Assembly: GCA_003246625.1 (NCBI GenBank) | Contig: QJZR01000017.1 | Span: 186,001-250,000, forward strand | Length of the DNA: 64,000 nt | Reading direction: 5' to 3' | Origin: Alphaproteobacteria bacterium | GTDB lineage: Bacteria > Pseudomonadota > Alphaproteobacteria > Rhodospirillales > Rhodospirillaceae | In this document: piece after piece, positions 40,463 to 49,905 of the stretch | Numbering within the stretch: the stretch's first letter is position 1 | Layout of the letters: the number at the start of each line of letters is the position of its first letter | Translations under genes and position numbers: made by a program | Notes under the pieces: model-generated | Told to the model about the DNA's origin: nothing | Databases searched by the model: none | Seen by the model: only the letters and a program-made list of their open reading frames with translations

Positions 40463-42031
40463 TCAGATCGTTCCCCCTTCCGGGATCTGCCGCTCCCGCT
40501 TCACCAGGAGCTTGTTCAAGGCGTGCAGATAGGCCTTGGCCGAGGCGACCATGGTGTCGGTATCGGAGCCCTGCCCGTTCACCGACTTGCCGTCCTCGCG
40601 CAGGCGCACCGTGACCTCGGCCTGGGCGTCGGTGCCCTTGGTCACCGCCTGCACCTGGTACAGTTCCAACACCACGTCGTGCGGCACCAGGCTGCGGATC
40701 GCCTTGAAGATGGCGTCCACCGGGCCGTCGCCCGCCGCGTCGGTCTCCGCCGTCTGGCCGTCGATCTCCAGCTGCATCTTGGCGTGCGGCGGACGATAGA
40801 CGGTGCCGCAGCGCACCTCCAGCGAGGTCAGCTTGATGCGGTCGTGCGCCCGCATCGCGGTGTCGTCGATGATCGCCGCGATGTCCTCGTCGAAGACTTC
40901 CTTCTTGATGTCGGCCAGTTCCTTGAACCGGGCGAAGGCGTCGTTGACCGCGTTGTCGCCCAAATCGCCATAGCCCATCTCGGCCAGTTTCTGACGGAAG
41001 GCGGCACGGCCGGAGTGCTTGCCCAGAACCAGGGTGGAACGGGACAAACCCACCGATTCCGGGGTCATGATCTCGTAGGTTCCGGCGTGCTTCAGCATGC
41101 CGTCCTGGTGGATGCCGGATTCGTGGGCGAAGGCGTTGGCGCCCACCACCGCCTTGTTCGGCTGGATCGGGAAGCCGGTAATCGCCGACACCAGGCGCGA
41201 GATCTTGGTGATGTGCTCGGTCTTGATCCCGGTGACGAAGGGCATGGTATCGTGGCGGGTACGGATCGCCATCACCACTTCCTCCATCGCCGCGTTGCCG
41301 GCGCGTTCGCCCAGGCCGTTCACCGTGCATTCCACCTGCCGGGCGCCGGCGCGCACCGCGGCCAGCGAGTTGGCCACCGCCAACCCCAGGTCGTTGTGGC
41401 AGTGCACCGAGAAGATCGCCTTGTCGGTGTTCGGCACGCGGTCCATCACCCCCTTGATCAGGGCGGCGTATTCCTCGGGAATGGCATAGCCCACGGTGTC
41501 GGGGATGTTGATGGTGGTGGCCCCGGCGGCGATCGCCGCCTCGACGCAGCGGCACAGAAAGTCCGGCTCGGTACGCGAACCGTCCTCAGCCGACCACTCG
41601 ACGTCCTCGACCAGGGAACGGGCGAAGGAAACGCTGTCGGTCACCGCCTGCAACACCGCCTCAGGCTCCATCTGCAACTTGTACTTCATGTGCAGCGGGC
41701 TGGTGGAGATGAAGGTGTGGATGCGCTGCCGCGGAGCTGGCCTGATCGCCTCGGCGCAGCGGGCGATGTCGGCCTGCTTGGCGCGCGACAAACCGCAGAT
41801 GACGCTGTTGGAGGAACGTTCGGCGATCGCCTTCACCGCCTCGAAATCGCCGGGGGAAGCGACCGGGAATCCGGCCTCGATCACGTCGACGCCCATCGCC
41901 TCCAAGGCCTCGGCGACGCGCAGCTTCTCTTCCAAATTCATCGAGGCGCCGGGCGATTGTTCGCCGTCGCGCAAGGTGGTGTCGAAAATCACGACGCGGT
42001 CGGCGCCGGGGGCAATGCTGGATACGGTCAT
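40463..42031 (-). CDS. leuA: 2-isopropylmalate synthase
   Basis: 522 residues. The enzyme condenses acetyl-CoA and 2-oxoisovalerate, the first committed step of leucine synthesis. The N-terminal FDTTLRDGEQSPG binds metal and substrate, with HCHNDLGLAVANS further in. The last 150 residues form the regulatory LeuA dimer domain that senses leucine. The start at 42031 follows GCAGGAGC; upstream in-frame codons lack such a site. The ribosome-binding AGGA lies in the loop of a perfect 5-bp hairpin (GAAGC/GCTTC, 42036-42049), which could affect initiation. A small Leu-rich reading frame lies 90 bp upstream. Confidence 0.97.
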   Translation of the reverse strand: MTVSSIAPGADRVVIFDTTLRDGEQSPGASMNLEEKLRVAEALEAMGVDVIEAGFPVASPGDFEAVKAIAERSSNSVICGLSRAKQADIARCAEAIRPAPRQRIHTFISTSPLHMKYKLQMEPEAVLQAVTDSVSFARSLVEDVEWSAEDGSRTEPDFLCRCVEAAIAAGATTINIPDTVGYAIPEEYAALIKGVMDRVPNTDKAIFSVHCHNDLGLAVANSLAAVRAGARQVECTVNGLGERAGNAAMEEVVMAIRTRHDTMPFVTGIKTEHITKISRLVSAITGFPIQPNKAVVGANAFAHESGIHQDGMLKHAGTYEIMTPESVGLSRSTLVLGKHSGRAAFRQKLAEMGYGDLGDNAVNDAFARFKELADIKKEVFDEDIAAIIDDTAMRAHDRIKLTSLEVRCGTVYRPPHAKMQLEIDGQTAETDAAGDGPVDAIFKAIRSLVPHDVVLELYQVQAVTKGTDAQAEVTVRLREDGKSVNGQGSDTDTMVASAKAYLHALNKLLVKRERQIPEGGTI

Positions 42032-42121
42032 TTGGGAAGCTCCTGCTTCAAGAAATCTGGTCACACGAAACGCGGGCTCATCGTTGTCCCCTGAACGTCG
42101 GCGGCGCGGTTAAGCCAAGCC

Positions 42122-42262
42122 TCAGGACGCCCAGGGGCCGATAAGTCGCAGGGCCAGAAGAAGAAGCAGGGAGGACAGGGGCAGGAACCACGCGGGCATG
42201 GCGACCGTACGGGCAACCGCCCGGGCCGTCTTCCGTTCCGCATGGTACAAGCGATGGGTCAT
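42122..42262 (-). CDS. Small Leu-rich single-helix protein or leader peptide upstream of leuA
   Basis: 46 residues. A basic N-terminal half (about 20 residues) is followed by a hydrophobic helix containing nine leucines within about 16 residues. GGCGGAG lies 5 nt before the ATG, a good ribosome-binding site. It is on the leuA strand, ending 90 bp before the leuA start. It could be a small membrane protein, or a leucine-codon leader controlling leuA. No terminator with a U run is visible between it and leuA, which weakens the attenuation idea. The remainder of the 514-bp gap holds repeat copy C and the ilvC terminator. Confidence 0.45.
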   Translation of the reverse strand: MTHRLYHAERKTARAVARTVAMPAWFLPLSSLLLLLALRLIGPWAS

Positions 42263-42369
42263 CGCGGCTCCGCCTGTCAGATATTGACGATTCATGTGAA
42301 CCGATGCCCCGCCAAAACGCAAGCGCAATTTTTCCGGCCCCAATGATCGGAAAAAACGAAAATTCCGGA

Positions 42370-42527
42370 CAGGGGCTTTGCCCCTGGCCCTCGTTGGGGC
42401 CTTGGGCCCCAAACCCCAAACCTTGGTTTTTACGCGAAACGCGATAAAACCGTCACGCCGCACGATCGCCGCTTTCGCAGCGAAGAACAAAGAAATGGGG
42501 CGCGCGAGGGGGCCAAGCCCCCTCGCG
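42370..42527. repeat. Mosaic GC-rich hairpin repeat, copy C
   Basis: Contains CAGGGG-cttt-GCCCCTG (42370-42386), TTGGGGCC/GGGCCCCAA (42394-42412), a CGCGATAAAACC block (42440-42451) and the ilvC terminator hairpin. The left part matches copy A after rnfH; the right part matches the minus strand of copy B after the msbA-like gene. Confidence 0.7.
42503..42527 (-). terminator. Terminator of ilvC
   Basis: CGCGAGGGGGC-x-GCCCCCTCGCG, an 11-bp stem about 20 bp past the ilvC stop, followed on the minus strand by CCCCATTTCTTTG. Confidence 0.65.
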
Positions 42528-42545
42528 GCGTTTTCCGCGAACGTC

Positions 42546-43583
<1,038 letters not shown>

Positions 43584-43629
43584 TCATATGAGGTTCTTGT
43601 GGTACGCGGAGGACTCGAACGCCCCCCTT

Positions 43630-44142
43630 TTAAAGCGAGTCCGCCCCGCGAGCAATGGCGGCGACGCCGGTGCGGGATACATCGGTCAGCCCCAAAGGCT
43701 CCATCAGGCGGATGAACGCATCGAGCTTGCCGGTTTTGCCGACAATCTCGAAGACGAAGGACTCGTTGGTGGAATCCACCACGCGAGCGCGGAAGATGTC
43801 GGCGATGCGCAGGGACTCGACGCGGCGGTCGCCGGTGGAGACCACCTTGACCAGCGCCAGTTCCCGTTGCACCGACGGCCCCTCGGAAGTCAGGTCGCGC
43901 ACCTTGTGCACCGGCACCAGACGGCCGAGCTGCGCCTTGATCTGCTCGATCACCATCGGCGTGCCGGTGGTGACGATGTTGATGCGGGACAGGCACTCGT
44001 GGTGGTCGACCTCGGACACGGTCAGGCTTTCGATGTTGTAGCCGCGCCCCGAAAAGAGACCGATGACCCGGCCCAGCACCCCGGCCTCGTTGTCGACCAG
44101 GACGGCGACGGTATGGGTTTCGATGGTTTCGTTCTGCGTCAT
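43630..44142 (-). CDS. ilvN: Acetolactate synthase small (regulatory) subunit
   Basis: 170 residues. The N-terminal ACT domain (about 8-85, beginning HTVAVLVDNEAGVLGRV) binds valine for feedback inhibition; the C-terminal ALS_ss_C domain activates the catalytic subunit. It lies 12 bp after ilvB. Often also called ilvH. Confidence 0.97.
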   Translation of the reverse strand: MTQNETIETHTVAVLVDNEAGVLGRVIGLFSGRGYNIESLTVSEVDHHECLSRINIVTTGTPMVIEQIKAQLGRLVPVHKVRDLTSEGPSVQRELALVKVVSTGDRRVESLRIADIFRARVVDSTNESFVFEIVGKTGKLDAFIRLMEPLGLTDVSRTGVAAIARGADSL

Positions 44143-44154
44143 CTCGGTATCCTC

Positions 44155-45930
44155 TCAGACCAGACCCTTGCCCGCGGCGGTGACCTTCGGCCCATGGCCG
44201 CCGACCAGTTCGCCCAGCAGCATGTTGTCGTGCGCCGCGCCCGAGGGAATCATCGGGAAGCAGTTCTCGGCGGGATCGACGTGCACGTCCACCAGCACCG
44301 GCCCGGGGGTTTCGATCATCCGGGCGATGGTGGCGTCCAGGTCGGCGGGCTTGTCGACGCGGAGGCCGGTCATGCCGAACGCCGCCGCCAGCTTGACGAT
44401 GTCGGGCTGCGCCTCGTTGACGCTCTGCGAATAGCGGGAACCGTGCAACAGCTCCTGCCACTGCCGGACCATTCCCATGAAGCCGTTGTTGAGGATGAAG
44501 ATCTTCACCGCCAGGCCGTACTGCACCACGGTGGCGAGCTCCTGCATGTTCATCATGAACGAGGCGTCGCCCGAGATGTCCACCACCAGGCTGTCGGGGT
44601 GGGCGACCTGCACGCCGACCGCCGAGGGGAAGCCGTAGCCCATGGTCCCCAGCCCGCCCGAGGTCATCCAGTGATAGGGCGCCTCGAAACGATAGTGCTG
44701 CGCCGCCCACATCTGGTGCTGGCCGACCTCGGTGGTGATGTAGGTGTCGCGGTCCTTGGTCGCGGCGTAGAGGCGCTCGATGGCGAACTGCGGCTTGATC
44801 ACCGTGTCGCTGGCGGCATAGGCCAGACATTTGCGCGCCCGCCAGGTCTCGATCTGCCGCCACCACTGGCCCAGGGCCTCGGCGTCGGGGGAAAGCCCCT
44901 TGCCCTTCCACACCGCCAGCATGTCGTCGATCACCGACCCGGCGTCGCCGACGATGGGCAGGTCGACGCGCACGTTCTTGTTGATCGAAGCGGCGTCGAC
45001 GTCGACGTGGATGATCTTCGCCCCCGGCGCGAAGCCCTTGACGTTGCCGGTCACCCGGTCGTCGAAACGCGCGCCGATCGCCACCATCACGTCGCAGCCG
45101 TGCATCGCCAGGTTGGCCTCGTAGGTGCCGTGCATCCCCAGCATGCCGAGGAACTGCTTGTCGGACCCCGGATAGGCGCCCAGGCCCTGCAAGGTCAGGG
45201 TGATCGGATAGCCGGTGACGCGCACCAGTTCGGTCAGCTTGGCGCAGGCCTCGGGGCCGGAGTTGACCACCCCGCCGCCGCAATAGAACACCGGCTTCTT
45301 CGCCGCGGCGATCATCTCCACCGCCCGTTCGATGGCGGCGGCGTCGCCCTTCACCGGCGGGCGATAGGACTTGTGCTTCACCTCGTGCGCCTGGATATAG
45401 GCGCCCTCGGCCACCTGCACGTTCTTCGGCAGGTCGACCACCACCGGACCGGGACGGCCAGTGCGGGCGACGTGGAAGGCCTCGTGGATCACCCCGGCCA
45501 GGTTCTCGACGTCCTTGACCAGATAGTTGTGCTTGGTGCAGGGACGGGTGATGCCGGTGGTGTCCGCCTCCTGGAAGGCGTCGGTGCCAATCAGTTGCGT
45601 CGGAACCTGACCCGACAGGCAGACCAGCGGCACCGAATCCAACAGCGCGTCCAGCAGGCCGGTCACCGCGTTGGTGGCGCCGGGGCCGGAGGTCACCAGC
45701 ACCACGCCGACCTTGCCGGTGGAACGGGCATAGCCCTCGGCCGCGTGCACCGCCGCCTGCTCGTGACGGGTCAGCACATGACGAATATGGTTCTGCTTGA
45801 ACAGTTCGTCGTAAAGCGGCAGTACGGCGCCGCCCGGATAGCCGAATACGACCTCAACGCCCTGATCCACCAAGGCCTTGAGGACAATTTCCGCTCCAGA
45901 CATGCGATGCTGCTTCATCGGGCTCACCAT
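44155..45930 (-). CDS. ilvB: Acetolactate synthase large (catalytic) subunit
   Basis: 591 residues. This thiamine-diphosphate enzyme forms acetolactate or acetohydroxybutyrate from pyruvate. RHEQAAVHAAEGYAR near residue 50 contains the Glu that activates the cofactor, and GDASFMMNMQE near 460 begins the Mg/ThDP motif that ends at NN. The ATG at 45930 is preceded by TTGGAGCGA. The 250-bp upstream region carries a sigma-70 promoter and a leader of about 140 nt; the one long reading frame in it has no branched-chain-codon run. Confidence 0.97.
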   Translation of the reverse strand: MVSPMKQHRMSGAEIVLKALVDQGVEVVFGYPGGAVLPLYDELFKQNHIRHVLTRHEQAAVHAAEGYARSTGKVGVVLVTSGPGATNAVTGLLDALLDSVPLVCLSGQVPTQLIGTDAFQEADTTGITRPCTKHNYLVKDVENLAGVIHEAFHVARTGRPGPVVVDLPKNVQVAEGAYIQAHEVKHKSYRPPVKGDAAAIERAVEMIAAAKKPVFYCGGGVVNSGPEACAKLTELVRVTGYPITLTLQGLGAYPGSDKQFLGMLGMHGTYEANLAMHGCDVMVAIGARFDDRVTGNVKGFAPGAKIIHVDVDAASINKNVRVDLPIVGDAGSVIDDMLAVWKGKGLSPDAEALGQWWRQIETWRARKCLAYAASDTVIKPQFAIERLYAATKDRDTYITTEVGQHQMWAAQHYRFEAPYHWMTSGGLGTMGYGFPSAVGVQVAHPDSLVVDISGDASFMMNMQELATVVQYGLAVKIFILNNGFMGMVRQWQELLHGSRYSQSVNEAQPDIVKLAAAFGMTGLRVDKPADLDATIARMIETPGPVLVDVHVDPAENCFPMIPSGAAHDNMLLGELVGGHGPKVTAAGKGLV

Positions 45931-46078
45931 TCGCTCCAACCGTTAAATCCTCATCCTCGCGGCACGGCCCCCTGGCCGCCGCCGCGCGATGTTTTCGCGT
46001 TATCTCCTTGACCGGGAAACTCCCTGTCCTCCGCTTCGCCGCGCCTTCTTGTCTTCGGGCGCCGAACAAAGAGCATCC

Positions 46079-46107
46079 TACTTATGATTTCGCGGAACCA
46101 GGGTCAA
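46079..46107 (-). promoter_or_regulatory. Sigma-70 promoter of the ilvB-ilvN-ilvC operon
   Basis: TTGACC, 17 bp, TAAGTA on the minus strand, in a locally AT-rich stretch between miaA and ilvB. The predicted start is near 46072, about 140 nt before the ilvB ATG. Confidence 0.55.
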
Positions 46108-46180
46108 CCAAAACCGCAAACTTCTGAAAAGAATTTTCGATGATGTAGCAAGATTGTTACTCGACGCCCCGGCGGCACCG

Positions 46181-47182
46181 TCAACTCTTGTGCGGCAACC
46201 CCAGGCAGGCCGCGGCTTTCGCGGCGATATCCGCCAGCAGACGCGGCGACTCGGCATCGTCCCCCGGCGGGCGCAACACGACGTCGGCGGCCAGTTGATG
46301 ACGAAACCAGGTCAACTGGCGCTTGGCATAGTTGCGGGTTTCCCGCTGCGCCCGCGCCACCGCGACGGCGGTGTCCTCATCCCCGGTCAGGGCGGCGATC
46401 AGGGCGCGGGTGCCCAGGCCGCGGCAGACCGGATCGTCCGGGGAAAGCCCCGCCGCCAGGGCCGCCCGCACCTGTTCCCAGGCTCCCGCCTCCAGCATCG
46501 CCAGGAAGCGGCGGTCGCAGCGGTCGTACAGCCAGGCGCGCTCGGGTTCGATCAGCACCGTCAGCGGCGCCTGGCGCAGGCCGCCCAGATGCGGCAGGCG
46601 CTGCCATTCGGAAAGCGGCTTGCCGGTGGCGCGCGCCACCTCCAGCGCACGGATCGTCCGCTGCCGGTTGCCGGGGGGAATCCCCGCCGCCGAGACCGGG
46701 TCCAGCGCCGCCAGCTCGGCGGCGCAGGCCGCCGCCCCCAGCCGGTCGTAATCCGCCGCCGCCGCCGCCCGCGCCGCCGCCGGGACCTCGGGCACCGGCG
46801 CCAGGCCACCGATCAGGGCGCGCAGATAAAGCCCGGTGCCGCCGACCACCACCGGCAACGCGCCGCGCCCCCAGATTTCCGGCAACAGGCGGTGCATCCA
46901 GGACAGCCACATCCCGGCGGCGCAGGTCTGGTTCCCCGCCAGCACGCCGTACAGGTGATGCGGCACGCCGCCCATTTCCCGTTCCGACGGGCGCGCGGTG
47001 AGGATGGACAAATCGCGATAAACCTGCATGCTGTCGGCGTTGACGACCTCGCCGCCGAGCGCCCGCGCCAACGCCACCGCCAGGGCCGACTTGCCCGAGG
47101 CGGTCGGCCCGGCCAGCACCAGGCACGGTCCGGCGAAGCCGTCCGTATCCGCCCCATCCGCCGCGAAAGAAGACCCACCCAT
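46181..47182 (-). CDS. miaA: tRNA dimethylallyltransferase
   Basis: 333 residues. The enzyme adds dimethylallyl to N6 of A37 in tRNAs reading UNN codons. The P-loop GPTASGKSALAVALA and NADSMQVYRDL are diagnostic; GGTGLYLRAL follows. The start at 47182 has AGGAC upstream. Its start codon overlaps the oppositely directed serB start: the same CATG tetranucleotide supplies both. An alternative in-frame start at 47221 would lie inside serB. Confidence 0.95.
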   Translation of the reverse strand: MGGSSFAADGADTDGFAGPCLVLAGPTASGKSALAVALARALGGEVVNADSMQVYRDLSILTARPSEREMGGVPHHLYGVLAGNQTCAAGMWLSWMHRLLPEIWGRGALPVVVGGTGLYLRALIGGLAPVPEVPAAARAAAAADYDRLGAAACAAELAALDPVSAAGIPPGNRQRTIRALEVARATGKPLSEWQRLPHLGGLRQAPLTVLIEPERAWLYDRCDRRFLAMLEAGAWEQVRAALAAGLSPDDPVCRGLGTRALIAALTGDEDTAVAVARAQRETRNYAKRQLTWFRHQLAADVVLRPPGDDAESPRLLADIAAKAAACLGLPHKS

Positions 47183-48146
47183 GCCGTTCGTCCTGACCCT
47201 GATCGCCGCGCCCCGCGTCACCCACCCCGGCCCCGGTTCGCTCGGCCGCTTTCCCGACGGCGTAACCCTGTCCGCCGCCGCGCTCGACGCGGTGCGCCGG
47301 GGGCTCGCCCAGCTTGGCGCCGACGTTTGCAGCCCGCGCTGGCTGACCGACGCCGACGCCGCCGGCGCCGCCGTCGACCTGCCCTTCGCCGGGCTCGACC
47401 CCGACCAGGCGGACGCCGCCGCGCGCGCCGCGCTCGCCCCGATCTATCCCCAGGGCGGTATCGACGTCATCGCGCAAAAGTCGTCCGGGCGCAAGAAAAC
47501 CATCCTCATCGCCGACATGGACTCCACCATCGTCACCAGCGAGACCCTGGACGAACTGGCCGCCCACGTCGGCCTGAAGGACCACATCGCGGCGATCACC
47601 GCGCGGGCGATGAACGGCGAAATCGACTTCCGCGCCGCGCTGCGCGAACGTGTCGGCCTGCTCGCCGGGCTGTCCGCCGCCGCGCTCGACGAAACCCTGG
47701 CCGCCGTGCGCTTCACCCCGGGCGGCCGCGAAACCGTGATGACGATGCGGGCGAACGGCGCCACCACCGTCCTCATCTCCGGCGGCTTCCTGCCCTTCGC
47801 CCGCCCGGTGGCCGCCACCTGCGGTTTCGACCGGGTGTTCGCCAACGACCTGGTGATCGCGGACGGCAAGCTGACCGGCGCGGTGGCGGACCCCATCCTC
47901 GACCGCAACGCCAAGCTTTCCACCCTGCTCGCCACCGCCGCCGAACTGGGGGTGGGGGCGGACGCCGCGCTCGCCGTCGGCGACGGCGCCAACGACCTGC
48001 CGATGATCCAGGCGGCGGGGCTGGGCATCGCCTTCCACGGCAAGCCCTCGGTGGTGGCGGGGGCGCGCGCCGCGCTCAACTTCGCCGACCTGACCGGCCT
48101 GCTCTATGCCCAGGGATACGCCCGCGACGCCTTCGTTTGCGAATGA
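47181..48146 (+). CDS. serB: Phosphoserine phosphatase
   Basis: 321 residues. A HAD-family enzyme completing serine synthesis. An N-terminal ACT-like region (about 1-90) precedes the catalytic domain with the nucleophile motif ADMDSTIV near residue 109, the ISGG motif and GDGANDLPM. Divergent from miaA with overlapping start codons, an order conserved in alphaproteobacteria. The ribosome-binding site (AAAGAAG) is modest and lies within the miaA reading frame. msrB follows after 51 bp. Confidence 0.95.
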   Translation: MPFVLTLIAAPRVTHPGPGSLGRFPDGVTLSAAALDAVRRGLAQLGADVCSPRWLTDADAAGAAVDLPFAGLDPDQADAAARAALAPIYPQGGIDVIAQKSSGRKKTILIADMDSTIVTSETLDELAAHVGLKDHIAAITARAMNGEIDFRAALRERVGLLAGLSAAALDETLAAVRFTPGGRETVMTMRANGATTVLISGGFLPFARPVAATCGFDRVFANDLVIADGKLTGAVADPILDRNAKLSTLLATAAELGVGADAALAVGDGANDLPMIQAAGLGIAFHGKPSVVAGARAALNFADLTGLLYAQGYARDAFVCE

Positions 48147-48197
48147 TTCGCGGAATCCCCATCTTCAGACTCTGATGCCCCGCACCGGAGTCCGAAG

Positions 48198-48572
48198 ATG
48201 AGCGAATCCTGGAAAGACCTGCCCCTCGACCGCCTGCGCATCCTCAAGCACTGCGGCACCGAGCCGCCGTTCTCCAGCCCCCTGCTCGACGAGCACCGGC
48301 GCGGCCGCTTCGTCTGCGCCGGATGCGGCGCGCCGCTGTTCGCCTCCACCGCGAAATTCGAATCCGGCAGCGGCTGGCCCAGCTTTTCCGAAGTCATCGC
48401 CCAGGGCGCGGTGACCACCCGCGCCGACACCGGCCACGGCATGGTCCGCACCGAGGTTCTCTGCACCGCCTGCGGCGGCCACCTGGGCCACGTCTTCCCC
48501 GACGGGCCGAAGCCCACCGGCCTGCGCTATTGCATCAACGGCCTGGCGCTGGAATTCGAAGACGGGAAATAA
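48198..48572 (+). CDS. msrB: Peptide-methionine (R)-S-oxide reductase
   Basis: 124 residues. It repairs the R form of methionine sulfoxide in proteins. Two CxxC pairs (CAGC and CTAC) bind structural zinc, and RYCING near residue 112 contains the catalytic Cys; the usual residue after Asn is Ser, here Gly. GGAGTCCGAAG precedes the ATG. Confidence 0.95.
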   Translation: MSESWKDLPLDRLRILKHCGTEPPFSSPLLDEHRRGRFVCAGCGAPLFASTAKFESGSGWPSFSEVIAQGAVTTRADTGHGMVRTEVLCTACGGHLGHVFPDGPKPTGLRYCINGLALEFEDGK

Positions 48573-48593
48573 AACCAGCCCGGGGAAGGAGGG

Positions 48594-48624
48594 CGCGGAG
48601 GGCCAAGACCCTCCGCGCTGTTTT
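48594..48624 (+). terminator. Terminator after msrB (repeat-family hairpin, copy D)
   Basis: GCGCGGAGGG-ccaaga-CCCTCCGCGC followed by TGTTTT. Architecture and the GCCAAG-like loop match the hairpin after ilvC. It may also serve the convergent binding-protein gene ending at 48627. Confidence 0.7.
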
Positions 48625-48626
48625 CC

Positions 48627-49706
48627 TCACTTCGGCAGCGAACCGACGACGCCCTCGACGAACCAGTTCATCTTCAGAAGCTCGGCGTCGGAAAGGGTCT
48701 GGCCCGCGGGCACCCGCACCTTGCCCGACCTGTCCTTGATCGGCCCGGCGAAGGGATGCCGGGTCTTCGCGCGGATTTCCGCCTCGGCCTTTTCCGCCTC
48801 GGCCTTCACCGCGGGAGGAATCGCCGGATTGAACGGCGCCAGACGCACCATGTCCTTGTTGAAGCCTTCCCAGGTGTCGTCCGGCTTCCAGGTGCCGTCG
48901 AGAACCGCGCGCACGCGGTCGATGTAATATCCCGACCAGATTTCCATGCACGAGGTCAACTGCGCGCGCGGGCCGAAGCGGGTCATGTCCGAGGCCTGGC
49001 CGATCGCCCAGACCCCGGCCCTTTCGGCGGCCTGCACCGGCGCGGCGGAATCGCTTTGCTGCGCGACCACGTCGACGCCCTGCGCGATCAAGGCCTCGGC
49101 CGCCTCGCGTTCCTTGCCCGGGTCGTACCACGAATTCACCCAGACGACGCGGACCTCGGCCTGCGGGTCGACGCTGCGCGCCGCCAAGGCGAAGGCGTTG
49201 ATGCTGCGCACCATCTCGGGAATCGGGAAGGGCGCGATGTACCCCAGCTTGTGGGTCTTGGTCAGACGGCCCGCCGCGATGCCCGCCGGGAACCGGCTTT
49301 CGTAGAATCGCGCCATGTAGGTGGCGAGGTTGGGGCCGCGCTGATAGCCGGTGGCGTGCTCGAACTTCACGTCGGGGTACTGCTTGGCCACCTTGGCCGT
49401 CGCGTTCATGAAACCGAACGACGTGGAAAAGATCAGCTTGTGCCCGGTGGCGGCCAACTCGCGGATCACCCGCTCGGCGTCGGCGCCTTCCGGCACGTTC
49501 TCGACATAGGTGGTCTTCACCTTGTCGCCGAAGGCTTTTTCCACCGCCAGACGGCCCTGATCGTGCTGATAGGAATACCCGTAATCGCCGATCGGCCCGA
49601 CATAGACGAAGCCGACCTTCAACGGCTCCGCCGCCTGCACGCGCCCGATCCCCCCCAGCGCCAGCGCCAACAGCGCCGCCAAGGATGCCCGCCGCATCAA
49701 CGACAT
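48627..49706 (-). CDS. BMP-family substrate-binding protein (paralogue 1)
   Basis: 359 residues with a signal peptide (residues 1-22, ending VQA). It belongs to the basic-membrane-protein/Med family, which delivers purine nucleosides to ABC transporters. It is closely similar along its whole length to the protein encoded at 49906-50991, indicating a tandem duplication. The start at 49706 follows CAGGGGGAG. A terminator separates it from the transporter operon, so its expression may be independent or by read-through. Confidence 0.9.
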   Translation of the reverse strand: MSLMRRASLAALLALALGGIGRVQAAEPLKVGFVYVGPIGDYGYSYQHDQGRLAVEKAFGDKVKTTYVENVPEGADAERVIRELAATGHKLIFSTSFGFMNATAKVAKQYPDVKFEHATGYQRGPNLATYMARFYESRFPAGIAAGRLTKTHKLGYIAPFPIPEMVRSINAFALAARSVDPQAEVRVVWVNSWYDPGKEREAAEALIAQGVDVVAQQSDSAAPVQAAERAGVWAIGQASDMTRFGPRAQLTSCMEIWSGYYIDRVRAVLDGTWKPDDTWEGFNKDMVRLAPFNPAIPPAVKAEAEKAEAEIRAKTRHPFAGPIKDRSGKVRVPAGQTLSDAELLKMNWFVEGVVGSLPK

Positions 49707-49838
49707 CTTTGCAATCTCCCCCTGACCTTTCCGTGGCACGACCGGTCTGCCAGCCTCCGGCAGCGCGGTGCCACGCCTCGGCACCGCCGGTTTTCCGGAG
49801 AGCATACCTCGAACCGCGCGCTTCGCAACCACGCAAGG

Positions 49839-49874
49839 AAAAACCGCCGGGGTTCCCCCCCCGGCGGTTTTTTT
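49839..49874. terminator. Strong hairpin terminator between the two BMP genes
   Basis: AAAACCGCCGGGG/CCCCGGCGGTTTT with T runs on both strands. It ends the transporter operon on the minus strand. Confidence 0.82.
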
Positions 49875-49905
49875 CGGACATCGGCGACCGGATGGGCGCG
49901 GACGG

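Noticed and set aside
43595-43625. A tRNA 3'-end-like piece (minus strand GTTCGAGTCC ... CGTACCA) between ilvN and ilvC
   Set aside because: The T-stem does not pair properly with a seven-base loop and no acceptor or anticodon arm is present. It is at most a decayed fragment.
45931-46072. A leader peptide controlling ilvB by attenuation
   Set aside because: The open frame after the predicted start has no run of Ile, Val or Leu codons and no terminator/antiterminator pair is evident.
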